DNA from: CAYJXJ01 sp964374095
GTDB taxonomy: Bacteria > Elusimicrobiota > Elusimicrobia > UBA1565 > UBA9628
DNA: 15,640 bases
Assembly (NCBI GenBank): GCA_964374095.1
Contig: CAYJXJ010000109.1
Coordinates: 1 to 15,640, forward strand
Reading direction: 5' to 3'
The translations under genes were made by a program, and so were the position numbers. The notes beneath the pieces are model-generated. The model was not told the DNA's origin, did not search any database, and saw nothing but the letters and a program-made list of their open reading frames with translations. Below, one piece after another: positions 1 through 7,818 of the stretch (position 1 is the stretch's first letter; every line of letters starts with the position of its first letter).

Positions 1-437
1 TTCCAGCCGTTGGGGCCGCGCTTCAAGACCAAGGTCTCGGTCACGGCGATCACGCGGGTGGAGCCGTCCTTGGCCGCCACGATGGTGTCGACGGACTCCT
101 GGGCCACGTAGGCCCAGTCGCCGCTGGTCTGGGACGCGAGGACCTTGAGGTCGGAGATCTTAAAGGACTTCCATTCCGCGAAATGATGCCCGAGATGCTC
201 GTTGCGATAGGCCGCCCAGCCCACGTCCTTGCCCCCGTGCTCGAGGACGAGGAGCTCGGGGTCCATCACCTCGTCAAGGAGTTCGAGGCTGAGCGTCTCC
301 TGGCCGGCGCGGTATTTCTCCAAGACCTGGGCAACGTCGGCGTTCTGTTGGGAGCGGACCTTGGCCCCGTTCGAGGGAACGGCCGCCGCGGCGGCCAGGG
401 CGAGGCAGGGGGCAAGTCGGCGGACGAGAGTCTTCAT
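1..437 (-). CDS. Secreted NTF2/SnoaL-like protein, 3' end cut by the window
   Basis: The gene begins with ATG at 437-435 and runs off the left edge, so about 145 residues are visible and the C-terminus is missing. A GGAGG sits just upstream (446-450). The N-terminus (MKTLVRRLAPCLALAAAAAV) is a clear export signal: two arginines, then an alanine-rich hydrophobic core. The mature part has the pattern of the SnoaL-like/DUF4440 cone-fold family: an early helix around QVLEKYRAGQETL, then an EHGGKDVGW segment, and strands ending in ETLVLKRGPNGWK, the usual last strand of this fold before the final IVHxH strand. Such domains are small ligand-binding or enzymatic pockets and the fold alone does not give a substrate. 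It has its own -10 box and is separated by two hairpins from the operon upstream, so it is probably a separate transcription unit. Fold is fairly sure; function unknown. Confidence 0.75.
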   Translation of the reverse strand, partial: MKTLVRRLAPCLALAAAAAVPSNGAKVRSQQNADVAQVLEKYRAGQETLSLELLDEVMDPELLVLEHGGKDVGWAAYRNEHLGHHFAEWKSFKISDLKVLASQTSGDWAYVAQESVDTIVAAKDGSTRVIAVTETLVLKRGPNGW

Positions 438-467
438 GGCGAGCACCTCCGAGGATGGCGACGAGCC

Positions 468-473
468 ATTATA
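468..473 (-). promoter_or_regulatory. -10 box of the NTF2-like gene
   Basis: TATAAT (preceded by GC) reads on the minus strand about 30 bases upstream of the ATG at 437. No good -35 hexamer is seen at 17 bases spacing. Instead a small inverted repeat, GCTCGG-TTC-CCGAGC (482-496), covers that place and could be an activator or repressor site. The -10 match is perfect; the rest is inference. Confidence 0.5.
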
Positions 474-520
474 GCGCATTCGCTCGGTTCCCGAGCCGGA
501 GGCGGCGCGGCCGGCCGCGA

Positions 521-554
521 GGACGGCACCCTCCACCGGTGGAGGGTGCCGTCC
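521..554. repeat. 34-bp perfect palindrome
   Basis: The 17-base arm 521-537 (starts GGACGGCACC) is followed without spacer by its exact reverse complement 538-554. It lies in the gap between the hydrolase-fusion gene and the NTF2-like gene. No T-run follows on the minus strand, so it is not a textbook intrinsic terminator. It could be a mRNA-end structure or a dispersed REP-like palindrome. Confidence 0.7.
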
Positions 555-633
555 ATTTGCCGTTTATCACACCACGAGGCCTGGCACCCAGTTTGGAGAG
601 CGCGCTGGAGGCGTTGGGAGCAGGTGTCCGGCG

Positions 634-651
634 GTGGGACTAAAGTCCCAC
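634..651. repeat. Short hairpin with CTAAAG core, possible terminator or REP unit
   Basis: GTGGGACT-AA-AGTCCCAC: 8-bp arms and a two-base centre, about 50 bases beyond the stop of the fusion gene on the minus strand. Its CT-AA-AG centre recurs in a hairpin at 11026-11041 with otherwise different arms. It may end the operon transcript or belong to a dispersed palindrome family. Confidence 0.5.
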
Positions 652-699
652 GCAGCGGCCCCCGGAGACCAAGCATTCCACGATTGGGCTTGCCGGCCG

Positions 700-3600
700 T
701 CATTCCCGCAGAGTCAAAATTACTTGAGCGCCCGCTCTTTTGTCCAGAGCGATCCGTTGCGTCTCGCTCTTGCCCGCATGGCTTGCGGCGACCTCATAGG
801 TTCCCAGGAAGCCGCGCGTTTGAAGGCGTCCCTGGGCGTTCGTCCTGCCCTCCAGATCGGTCCACCAACGCTTGAAGACCAGGTCGATCCAGGTTTGTCC
901 GCTCGGTTTGAGGGTCCAATCCCTTCGAAAGAGAGCCGCGCTCCGGCGCTCGGACAGGCCTTCCCAGAATCCCCAGAGGACGATTCCATCGATGGACGGG
1001 TGGCTGAACAGAGCGGTCATGCTATCGCGCAGATAGTCGGCCTGAAGCTCTTCATCGCCGATATCGATGTCCATTTCCGTCACCTGGATGCGTTTTCCAA
1101 GCACAGCGAATCGATCCAGTATTTCCAGCAATCTCGCGGGAGGGGTCAGGTCCCAGTCGAAATGCCCCTGCATGCCGATGCCGTCCAGCGGAGCCCCCGC
1201 GCTCAACAGCCGCCGTATCGTTTCTTCGTAATGGTCCTGGTGGGCCGTGTCCGACCCCGACCCGCTCAAAATCCCGAAATCGTTGATGTAGAGCAAGGCC
1301 CGGGGATCGGCATCCCTCGCCGCCCGGAACCACTCGCCCATGCTTTCGGCTCCCAAGATGTCCATGAGGTCGCGGTTCGTATAGGGCTCATTGAGAACGT
1401 CCCATTCCACGAGCTTCCCGCGAAAGAACTTCGCCTCCTCGCGGATATGCGCCAGGACCTGATCACCCAAAGCCTTCGGGTTCCGCTCGTAGCCGCGCAG
1501 CCAGCCGGGCAGATGCGTCCAGCCCGGCCAGACCAAGGTGTGCCCTCGGACGCCGATCCCCCGCTCTCTCAGCCAGTCGATGGTCTTGACGCTCCACTCC
1601 CGCTGACGTTCCCAGTGCGGCCACTTCAAGGCGTTATCCAGGACCGCCTTATTGAACAGCCGCAGGAAGGTCGACCGATAGCGCTCCCGGTCGGGGCTCT
1701 CGGGCCCCCAATGCAGAAAGTGGGCGTTGACCGCGCTTCCAAATCCAAAGGCGTGCCGGAGCATCTTGATCTTCACGCTCGCGCCCGGAACGGGTTTTCC
1801 CGACGAGTCTTGGACCAGGACGGAAAGATCGGATTTCCTCAGCCGTTCGATCCTCCGCTCGGCCTTCCACCGCCATAGCGACAGAGGATGCCTGCCCGCA
1901 TAGCCCATCCGCGTCATGGGAAGCTGCTTGAGCGCGACGCCTCTTCCATAACGGATGAGCTCCATGCCGCGGATCTCAACGACCTGGGGATCAAAACCCA
2001 GGCGAAAGGTCGCCGCCGCCTCGCCGGCCGCGAGATCCGTCGCGGCCAGGAAAGGCAACTCGATGCGCCGCCAAATGCGGCCCGCTTCGACCGGGAAGAC
2101 GATGGACTTCTCATAGTCCCCGCCGGTCCGCTCGAAAACGAACTCCGCCCGCGCTTTCGAAAACAGCGAGCCCCGGCTTCTCAAATCAAAGCGCGCCCAT
2201 AAGGCATCGCCTCGGGCTACGGGAGCCGTGGTTTTGGCGGTGATCTGGATGGCATAGGGCTTCCCGGGCCGGCGAAAGGTTTCCACCCTCAGAACGGCGG
2301 GCAGGAACTTGCCGCGCGCCGGCATGAATCGGACGGCGGCGGAACGGGCTTTGGCCTTCAACCCCGCCGCATAGGCCTTTAAGGGGTCATCGGGCAGGAG
2401 GGAGGTCCCGGCCGGGAGCCCGGCCGGCCCCGGCGCCGGAGGGCTTTCTGGGGTCTCGCCCAGCATCCGGGGATCGATCCGAAGCCATTTTCCGCGCTTA
2501 TCGTGGATGAAAAAGTCGCGGCCCAACCGCATGACCCGGGCCTGCGAGTTTTCGGAGAAGAAATTTGTTTTTGGAATTCTCGAAGGCAGCTCCGGGGTTC
2601 TTCCGGCGCCGCTTCCCAAGGGCGGGTTTTTGATGAAGGAAGACAAAAGGTGCGCGATGGCCAGGTAGCTGACGGGCTGCGCGAGCGTCCGCGGCCGGGC
2701 GGCAAGCGCGGGTCTCCCGCCTCCGATCCATTTGAGGCCCAGGGGCACCCGAACGATGGAAGGAAGAGGAATGTCCCGGAGGTCCTTGGCCTGCATCGGA
2801 GTTCCCCGCATATGAAGCCCGTGTTCGCTGACGAATACGACCAGCGCCTTGCGCCCGGAGCCTTCCACCAGGGCATAGAACTTATCCAGGTCCGAGGCCA
2901 GGGAGTCCAGGGCCCTGCGATACTGGATGACCCGCGTGTCTCGCCGGCCCTCGCTTCCGACGGCGCGCGTCCCGCCGTGAAGAGTGATGGTGTTGTAATA
3001 AAGCGCCGCCCTTTCGGCCCGGGAGTTTTGCCGCAGGTCCCACCACCGCTTCAAGGCTTCGAAGTCTCCGAGGATGGGCTCATTATCGAAGTTCCGCAGC
3101 TTGACCGGGATATCCCGCATATCCACGGGCGGATCCATGCGAGCCAGTTTCTCCAGGTCCTCATGCATACGCCGGGCTTCCCCGGGATGGTTCATCACGG
3201 TGTAGGTGCGGTAGCCCATGGCGCGCAGCCGATCGAACAAGACGCATTCCTTCGGCCAATCTTTATAGAGGTCTTTGTGAGACGGCTGTCCGCAGTTGGC
3301 CCGCAGAAGCCGAAGCGACGCGGGTCCGCTGTAGGAAGAAACCGAATTGAACTGGGTGAAGAGATGATCGAAACGGCTTAAGAGGGAATGGTTCTCCGAT
3401 CCGGCGACCTTCAAATCATCCCAGGAAAGCGAGCAGATATGGAATAGGATGATGTCAAACGGGGGCTTGCGCGCTTGCGGCGCCCGAAATGGGACGACTC
3501 GCTTGGCCTCCGACTCATAGAACTGCGAGGCTTGAGTCCCCGCGTTTCGCAAGGAATCACCCATGTTCGTAAGACTCGCCGACACCAGCAGAAGCAGGAC

Positions 3601-4053
3601 CGCCGTTCCCAACCAGGCGACCTTCCGCCTCAACCAGAGGCATGCCATGAATAAAAGAAGGGGCGCGGCGGCCGGCGCCCAATGGACGTCTCCCAGGAGA
3701 AACTCCGCGATAAAGCCATGGGAGACGACCGTCTTTGGATCGGCGAAAAACTCCCAGGCATAGCGAAGGGGCGGCAGCCAGGAGTCCCTCCAGAGGAGGA
3801 GGAGCGCCAGGAGCAGATCCAGCACGGCCCGACCCAGCGCCAAGGTCTTCCTATAACGCCCGCGGGCGGGGGTAGGAGCCCGCGAATAGCAAAAAAGCAG
3901 GATGTTCCAGAAAATATGGATGTGGAGGAAGCCTTGCAGATCGAGGCCGATCTTCGATAGGAAATAGCAGTCCCAGAGCGCGAGCCGAACGCTCGCTGAT
4001 TCGCGCGCCAGGATATCCGAACCGCTTAAATTCTCTTCGCCGGAAGGCCTCAT
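700..4053 (-). CDS. bcsG: BcsG-type cellulose phosphoethanolamine transferase fused to a GH10 glycoside hydrolase
   Basis: 1117 residues from ATG 4053, which overlaps the upstream stop as ATGA; an in-frame ATG at 4092 is less likely. Residues about 20-165 hold four to five hydrophobic segments as in BcsG. The periplasmic transferase domain (about 195-520) closely follows E. coli BcsG: HICSLSWDDL (Cys207), FNSVSSYSGPASLRLLRANC (nucleophile Ser242), LYYNTITLHGG, and SEHG (Glu410-His411). In BcsG these are the zinc ligands and the serine that carries phosphoethanolamine from lipid to cellulose. Residues about 577-702 look like a beta-sandwich, carbohydrate-binding-type module. Residues about 737-1062 are a full GH10 domain with FGFGSAVNA, acid/base Glu889 in WDVLNEP and nucleophile Glu993 in VTEMD. 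A short tail with a GRLQTRGFLGTYEV motif ends it. E. coli BcsG is about half this length. The GH10 part would sit in the periplasm next to the transferase. Both enzyme assignments are strong; the joint role is inferred. Confidence 0.9.
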   Translation of the reverse strand: MRPSGEENLSGSDILARESASVRLALWDCYFLSKIGLDLQGFLHIHIFWNILLFCYSRAPTPARGRYRKTLALGRAVLDLLLALLLLWRDSWLPPLRYAWEFFADPKTVVSHGFIAEFLLGDVHWAPAAAPLLLFMACLWLRRKVAWLGTAVLLLLVSASLTNMGDSLRNAGTQASQFYESEAKRVVPFRAPQARKPPFDIILFHICSLSWDDLKVAGSENHSLLSRFDHLFTQFNSVSSYSGPASLRLLRANCGQPSHKDLYKDWPKECVLFDRLRAMGYRTYTVMNHPGEARRMHEDLEKLARMDPPVDMRDIPVKLRNFDNEPILGDFEALKRWWDLRQNSRAERAALYYNTITLHGGTRAVGSEGRRDTRVIQYRRALDSLASDLDKFYALVEGSGRKALVVFVSEHGLHMRGTPMQAKDLRDIPLPSIVRVPLGLKWIGGGRPALAARPRTLAQPVSYLAIAHLLSSFIKNPPLGSGAGRTPELPSRIPKTNFFSENSQARVMRLGRDFFIHDKRGKWLRIDPRMLGETPESPPAPGPAGLPAGTSLLPDDPLKAYAAGLKAKARSAAVRFMPARGKFLPAVLRVETFRRPGKPYAIQITAKTTAPVARGDALWARFDLRSRGSLFSKARAEFVFERTGGDYEKSIVFPVEAGRIWRRIELPFLAATDLAAGEAAATFRLGFDPQVVEIRGMELIRYGRGVALKQLPMTRMGYAGRHPLSLWRWKAERRIERLRKSDLSVLVQDSSGKPVPGASVKIKMLRHAFGFGSAVNAHFLHWGPESPDRERYRSTFLRLFNKAVLDNALKWPHWERQREWSVKTIDWLRERGIGVRGHTLVWPGWTHLPGWLRGYERNPKALGDQVLAHIREEAKFFRGKLVEWDVLNEPYTNRDLMDILGAESMGEWFRAARDADPRALLYINDFGILSGSGSDTAHQDHYEETIRRLLSAGAPLDGIGMQGHFDWDLTPPARLLEILDRFAVLGKRIQVTEMDIDIGDEELQADYLRDSMTALFSHPSIDGIVLWGFWEGLSERRSAALFRRDWTLKPSGQTWIDLVFKRWWTDLEGRTNAQGRLQTRGFLGTYEVAASHAGKSETQRIALDKRAGAQVILTLRE

Positions 4054-6578
4054 GAGGCGCGTTGCGAGGGATCCTCCGCCAGTTGTTCCCATCCTTTCTG
4101 GAAAACTCTCCTCATGACGAGCAATGCGGCCAGGGAGGCGAGGAGGCCGATCAGCCAGAAGAACCGGCGTTCGGGCGAGCCCTCCCCGCCGATAAGAACG
4201 GCCCGCTTGATTTCGATGGTCAAGGAACCCAGATAGCAGTATAGAAACGTCAGGGGAATCGCCCCCAAGGTTTCGGCGGCCAGGAAATGCCGGAATGGGG
4301 TCCGCGCGGCGCCGAAAGCATACGCCATCAAGTTAAACGGACATAACGGGGCGAGCCGGGCCAGCAGGATGATCTTCCAGCCGTCCCGGGAAGCGATTCG
4401 CTCCAGGACCCGGAGCCTCCAATTCTTCTCGGCGGGGGAAACAAGCTTCTTGCCAAGCAGGGTGCGTCCGGTCAGGAACGCCAAGGCGGCTCCCAGGCTT
4501 GTCCCCAACAATGCATACGCGAAACCATGGCCCAGTCCAAAGAGCGCGCCCGCCACGATGATAAACGGCGTGGGAGGCAAGGCCAGGACGCAGCCGGCCG
4601 CGATGAAGAGGAGATAGGCGACGGGCCCCCAATATCCCAGGAGCGCGATCGCGGCGAGGCCCTCCTGGATGAGGCGATGGGTCGGCAGCACGGCATACGC
4701 GCAGAAAAGGGCCAGGAGGGCCGCCGGCAAGGCGATTTTCATCCAGAGCGCGCTCCCGAGGGAAGGTCCGCGGGGCCGCGTCGCCGGCCCCGGCGGGCTG
4801 AAGATCAATCGAATGAGTCGTCCCCGCAGGCCCTCCGGCATAGGGCTGAAGGCGAGCGCGGCCTCCACGCCGCCTCCCGCGGCCCGGCGCTGGTGGAGGA
4901 CCCGGGCGTCGAGCTCCATGGGGCCGCGGTCCGTGTCGGGAATGCTCACGCGAAGGATGTCCGGCAGGGGTGCATCGTCCTTCGTAAGAACGGCGAGTCC
5001 GGTTTCGCTGATATTTCGGATGGTCCCGGAGAGTTTCCCGTCGGGGAACGATAATTCGCAGGGGATGCTCCTTTCGACGCGATAGACGCCTCGCCGCTCG
5101 GGACGTTCCCGCGCCAGCCCCATGGCGGACCCGAGGAGGACCAGATTGTAGATGGCCCAAATGGAGTTTATGACATAGAGTTCCTCATCGAGCCGGCCGC
5201 GGGAGACCTGATAGGCCGCCCATAGGAATCCCGCAAAAAGGAAGGCGGCCAGGATCATGTGGGGCGCGATATAGGCCCACTCCATCCTGGCGGATTTTCT
5301 GACTTCTCCCTTGGGAGTCACCTTGAAAATCAATTTGCCGGGACGGAAAAGGGCTTCGGCCGCGGTCCAGCTCAAGGAGAAGGCCGTGGCGGTCTCGTAA
5401 ATCTCCGACCAGAAGGGAGAGCGGTGCCGTCCGCTCACTTGCAGGAATGCGAGGTAGCCGAGGATATAGTGGGGAAGGAAGTAGCCCAGCAGCGTCGCGA
5501 GGTCGGCGACAATCAGCCCTTGGCCGGACAGCAGGGAGGTCAGGGGGGTGCCTAGGTAAATCAGCCGCGCCCACCCTTGAAAACAATGCAGCGTGGAAGC
5601 CAAATAATGGAGCCGCTGGGGAAAGCTCAGGCCGCCGCGAAACAGCGGGTTGTCCAACCGGAACAACTGGACTCCTCCCCGGGTCCAGCGCTGCCTTTGC
5701 CTCTGGTGCCCGCGGAAAGTCTCGGGCGAGAGCGCCGTGGAGAGGACCTTCGGGTAATAGATTCCCCGATAACCCTTGGCATGGAGCCGCATGCCGGTAT
5801 GGGCGTCCTCGATGGCCGTGGCGTATTGAAAGCCCCCGACGGACTCCAGCGACGAGCGCCGCAGAACGGCCGAGCTTCCGGCGAAGATGACGGCATTCCC
5901 CCGTCCCCGGCCGGGTTGTATGACATGAAAGAAAAAATCCTGCTCATGGACCAGCGCCGACTCCGGATGGAGCTGCCGTTGGAAAATATCCGGGTTGTAA
6001 AAATGGTGCGGCAACTGGACGAAGGCCACGGCGGGGTCCTTGAAGAAGCCGACGGTCTCCTTGAGAATTCCCGACGCCGGGAGGTGGTCGCAGTCCAGGA
6101 CGAGGATCATCTCGCCCGTGGAATGCTCCAGGCCATGATTGAGGTTGCCGGCCTTGGCATGCCGCCTGTCCGGGCGCGCGAGGTAGCGGCACCCGAGCCG
6201 CTCCGCCATGGCTCTGACCGCGTCCCGGGGGCCATCGTCGAGGACATGAATATCAAGCCGGTCGCGCGGATAGTCCACGCCCAGGCAGCAAATCAGGGTC
6301 CGGTAGAGAATCTCCGCCGGCTCATCGTATACGGTGACGAACACGTCGACCGACGGGAGGGCTTTCTCTTCCACGCCGGGAGACACGGGACTTTCCGCGG
6401 GTCGAAAGGCCTGGTAAATCAAAAAGAGCATGGATATGAACCCATAGACCTCGGCGGCGAAGAGCAGGGCGCTGGCGACGGGCAGCACGGAGCCCTGTTC
6501 GTTCAGGGTATAGGCGGCCCGCCAGATGAGATAGCGCAGGCTCATGGCCAGGCTCAGCAGGATGAGCGTCGCTTTCAT
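4050..6578 (-). CDS. bcsA: BcsA-type cellulose synthase with PilZ and a fused C-terminal TVP38/DedA (VTT) domain
   Basis: 842 residues. The start is fixed because a stop codon (TAA) lies two codons before ATG 6578. N-terminal helices with RYLIWR...TLN and AAEVYGF are typical of BcsA. The GT2 domain shows VTVYDEP (about 82-88), HVLDDG (111-116), DCD (162-164), IED where TED is usual (256-258), QRQRW (294-298) and the gating-loop motif FKVT (418-421). A PilZ domain (about 490-590) keeps both c-di-GMP motifs, RGVYR (496-500) and NISETG (522-527), so activation by c-di-GMP is expected. From about 610 the protein goes on into a VTT membrane domain: GYWGPVAYLLF, PPTPFIIVAGALFG, RLAPLCPFN (741-749), and LGAIPLTFLYCYLG. 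Such domains occur in TVP38/TMEM64 and DedA proteins, linked to lipid scrambling or undecaprenyl-phosphate recycling. The synthase uses UDP-glucose or a related sugar nucleotide. The exact polymer is not proven. Confidence 0.9.
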   Translation of the reverse strand: MKATLILLSLAMSLRYLIWRAAYTLNEQGSVLPVASALLFAAEVYGFISMLFLIYQAFRPAESPVSPGVEEKALPSVDVFVTVYDEPAEILYRTLICCLGVDYPRDRLDIHVLDDGPRDAVRAMAERLGCRYLARPDRRHAKAGNLNHGLEHSTGEMILVLDCDHLPASGILKETVGFFKDPAVAFVQLPHHFYNPDIFQRQLHPESALVHEQDFFFHVIQPGRGRGNAVIFAGSSAVLRRSSLESVGGFQYATAIEDAHTGMRLHAKGYRGIYYPKVLSTALSPETFRGHQRQRQRWTRGGVQLFRLDNPLFRGGLSFPQRLHYLASTLHCFQGWARLIYLGTPLTSLLSGQGLIVADLATLLGYFLPHYILGYLAFLQVSGRHRSPFWSEIYETATAFSLSWTAAEALFRPGKLIFKVTPKGEVRKSARMEWAYIAPHMILAAFLFAGFLWAAYQVSRGRLDEELYVINSIWAIYNLVLLGSAMGLARERPERRGVYRVERSIPCELSFPDGKLSGTIRNISETGLAVLTKDDAPLPDILRVSIPDTDRGPMELDARVLHQRRAAGGGVEAALAFSPMPEGLRGRLIRLIFSPPGPATRPRGPSLGSALWMKIALPAALLALFCAYAVLPTHRLIQEGLAAIALLGYWGPVAYLLFIAAGCVLALPPTPFIIVAGALFGLGHGFAYALLGTSLGAALAFLTGRTLLGKKLVSPAEKNWRLRVLERIASRDGWKIILLARLAPLCPFNLMAYAFGAARTPFRHFLAAETLGAIPLTFLYCYLGSLTIEIKRAVLIGGEGSPERRFFWLIGLLASLAALLVMRRVFQKGWEQLAEDPSQRAS

Positions 6579-6649
6579 GCGTTATTCTTCCCGCCCATGA
6601 TTAATCGACCCTTGATTAATCCCGGAAGAGGGGCTATCTTTGTGCCCAT
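6575..6649 (-). CDS. Possible 24-residue leader ORF coupled to the cellulose synthase gene
   Basis: A short reading frame starts at ATG 6649, codes for a peptide beginning MGTKIAPLPGLIKGR, and ends with TGA overlapping the synthase ATG as ATGA. The overlap would permit translational coupling. There is only a weak purine-rich stretch ahead of its start, and the ORF may be chance. The tandem GATTAATC sites lie inside it. Confidence 0.2.
   Translation of the reverse strand: MGTKIAPLPGLIKGRLIMGGKNNA
6599..6621. promoter_or_regulatory. Tandem GATTAATC sites ahead of the cellulose operon
   Basis: The 8-base palindrome GATTAATC occurs at 6599-6606 and again at 6614-6621. The start-to-start distance is 15 bases, and the preceding base is T in both copies. 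They lie 20-45 bases upstream of the synthase start in otherwise GC-rich DNA. A dimeric regulator binding side-by-side sites is the simplest reading; no family can be named. Confidence 0.35.
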
Positions 6650-6728
6650 GAGTCCGGTCCCGGCGGAAAGCGGGCTAAGTTCTCCTCCTTTGTAAGCCCT
6701 GATGACGCCGATTGCAGAATGGTTAACT

Positions 6729-7697
6729 TTAGCGGGGCGAATCAAAACCGGATATTTTCGGGGGTTGCTGCGTGATCGACTCCAGTTGTTCCAACGGCAG
6801 ATTCGCTCCTTCTAAGGCACGAGTGGGCATATGGGTAATAGCAAAATCGGAAGAAGGCATCTCCCATTGCTCCATCACGGAATCAATCCACGAAACCATG
6901 GTATCCACACGCGTTGTGGAACCCGAACGGGGATTGCAGTCCCAAGTTGTCCTTGAAGCAACCCCGGCGACTTTCAATTCGCCCGTGTCATCCGTAAAGA
7001 GCGGTCCACCGGAATCCCCGGAACAAATGCTGGATTCCCCGCCGATGCCGATCATGCGGCTATTGACGCTGCGCACCTGGGTTGTCCCCCAATTTTTGAC
7101 CACACCTTTGCTGATATTTGTTTTTCCATACCCGACAATGATTCCTTTCTGTGCCGCGGTAGGGGTGGAGCGGTTCACGTCATAAGGTGTGATGCCGTTG
7201 GATTGCTCGGGCGCAAGCAGAATCAGGCCCATGTCAACCGCGTCCGACGGCGCGCCCCCCTGCCACCGGGGATGCCATTTTGCAGCCGCCGCTCCATTGG
7301 CGATGATTCTGCCTGATCGCGGGTCGTTGGGATCAAGATCCTTGCCTATTGCAACTCCTGCCCAAATGACAATTTCTTCAGGGTGTTTCGCATAATCCTT
7401 CTTTGAATACGGGGAGGAAAGATTCCATAGACAGTGACCCGCTGTCAGAACCGTTCTGGCCGAGACAAGAGTCCCCGTGCAAAGCTTGGACTTGCCGTCT
7501 TGGGTATAGTTGCGCAATTGCAAGAAAACCACTCCTTCGTACTCGCCCGGATGCGCTTCCTTGGGATTTCCCACAATCTTTGGATTTCCGGCAATCGCCG
7601 GGTCGATTTCCGTGAAGTTGACGGCGTAACAGCCTGCAGCGGCGGAATTCGAATCCATGGCCGGCAAAAACAGGCTGATAAACAATATTTTGAGCAT
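6729..7697 (-). CDS. Secreted trypsin-like (S1 family) serine protease
   Basis: 322 residues from ATG 7697. This start is preferred over an in-frame ATG at 7769 because an AAGGA lies at the right distance, the protein then begins with a signal peptide (MLKILFISLFLPAMDSNSAA), and a TATAAT box lies between the two ATGs. The catalytic triad of chymotrypsin-fold proteases is present: His in VLTAGHC, Asp in SDAVDMGLILL, and Ser in CSGDSGGPLF. The domain order LCTGTLVSARTVLTAGHC, then the GYGKT strand, then VAGVASRT fits the family. About 45 residues without protease motifs follow the last VDTMVSWI helix. The gene is more AT-rich and uses more AT-ending codons than its neighbours, which suggests later acquisition. 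It is followed 150 bases on by the cellulose operon but has its own promoter, so no functional link is shown. Confidence 0.88.
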   Translation of the reverse strand: MLKILFISLFLPAMDSNSAAAGCYAVNFTEIDPAIAGNPKIVGNPKEAHPGEYEGVVFLQLRNYTQDGKSKLCTGTLVSARTVLTAGHCLWNLSSPYSKKDYAKHPEEIVIWAGVAIGKDLDPNDPRSGRIIANGAAAAKWHPRWQGGAPSDAVDMGLILLAPEQSNGITPYDVNRSTPTAAQKGIIVGYGKTNISKGVVKNWGTTQVRSVNSRMIGIGGESSICSGDSGGPLFTDDTGELKVAGVASRTTWDCNPRSGSTTRVDTMVSWIDSVMEQWEMPSSDFAITHMPTRALEGANLPLEQLESITQQPPKISGFDSPR

Positions 7698-7755
7698 GAC
7701 TTTCCTTCGGATTCCTAGCGTCTCCGCATCATTCCAGACTTCCTTATCAATCTCC

Positions 7756-7761
7756 ATTATA
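7756..7761 (-). promoter_or_regulatory. -10 box of the protease gene
   Basis: TATAAT on the minus strand, about 60 bases upstream of the chosen protease start. It overlaps codons that an upstream ATG (7769) would use, which supports the downstream start. No convincing -35 hexamer is seen. Confidence 0.5.
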
Positions 7762-7818
7762 CATTTCATGCGTATCGGATCATGACAGTGAATTGTGAAA
7801 AGCGCAAGGCTCGGCGGC

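Noticed and set aside
634..1878. Long plus-strand open frame opposite the GH10 region
   Set aside because: The minus strand here encodes GH10 motifs with both catalytic glutamates. The plus frame shows no domain character and is a product of GC-rich codon usage.
5577..6695. Long plus-strand open frame opposite the cellulose synthase
   Set aside because: Antisense to the conserved DCD and QRQRW motifs of the synthase, with no family resemblance.
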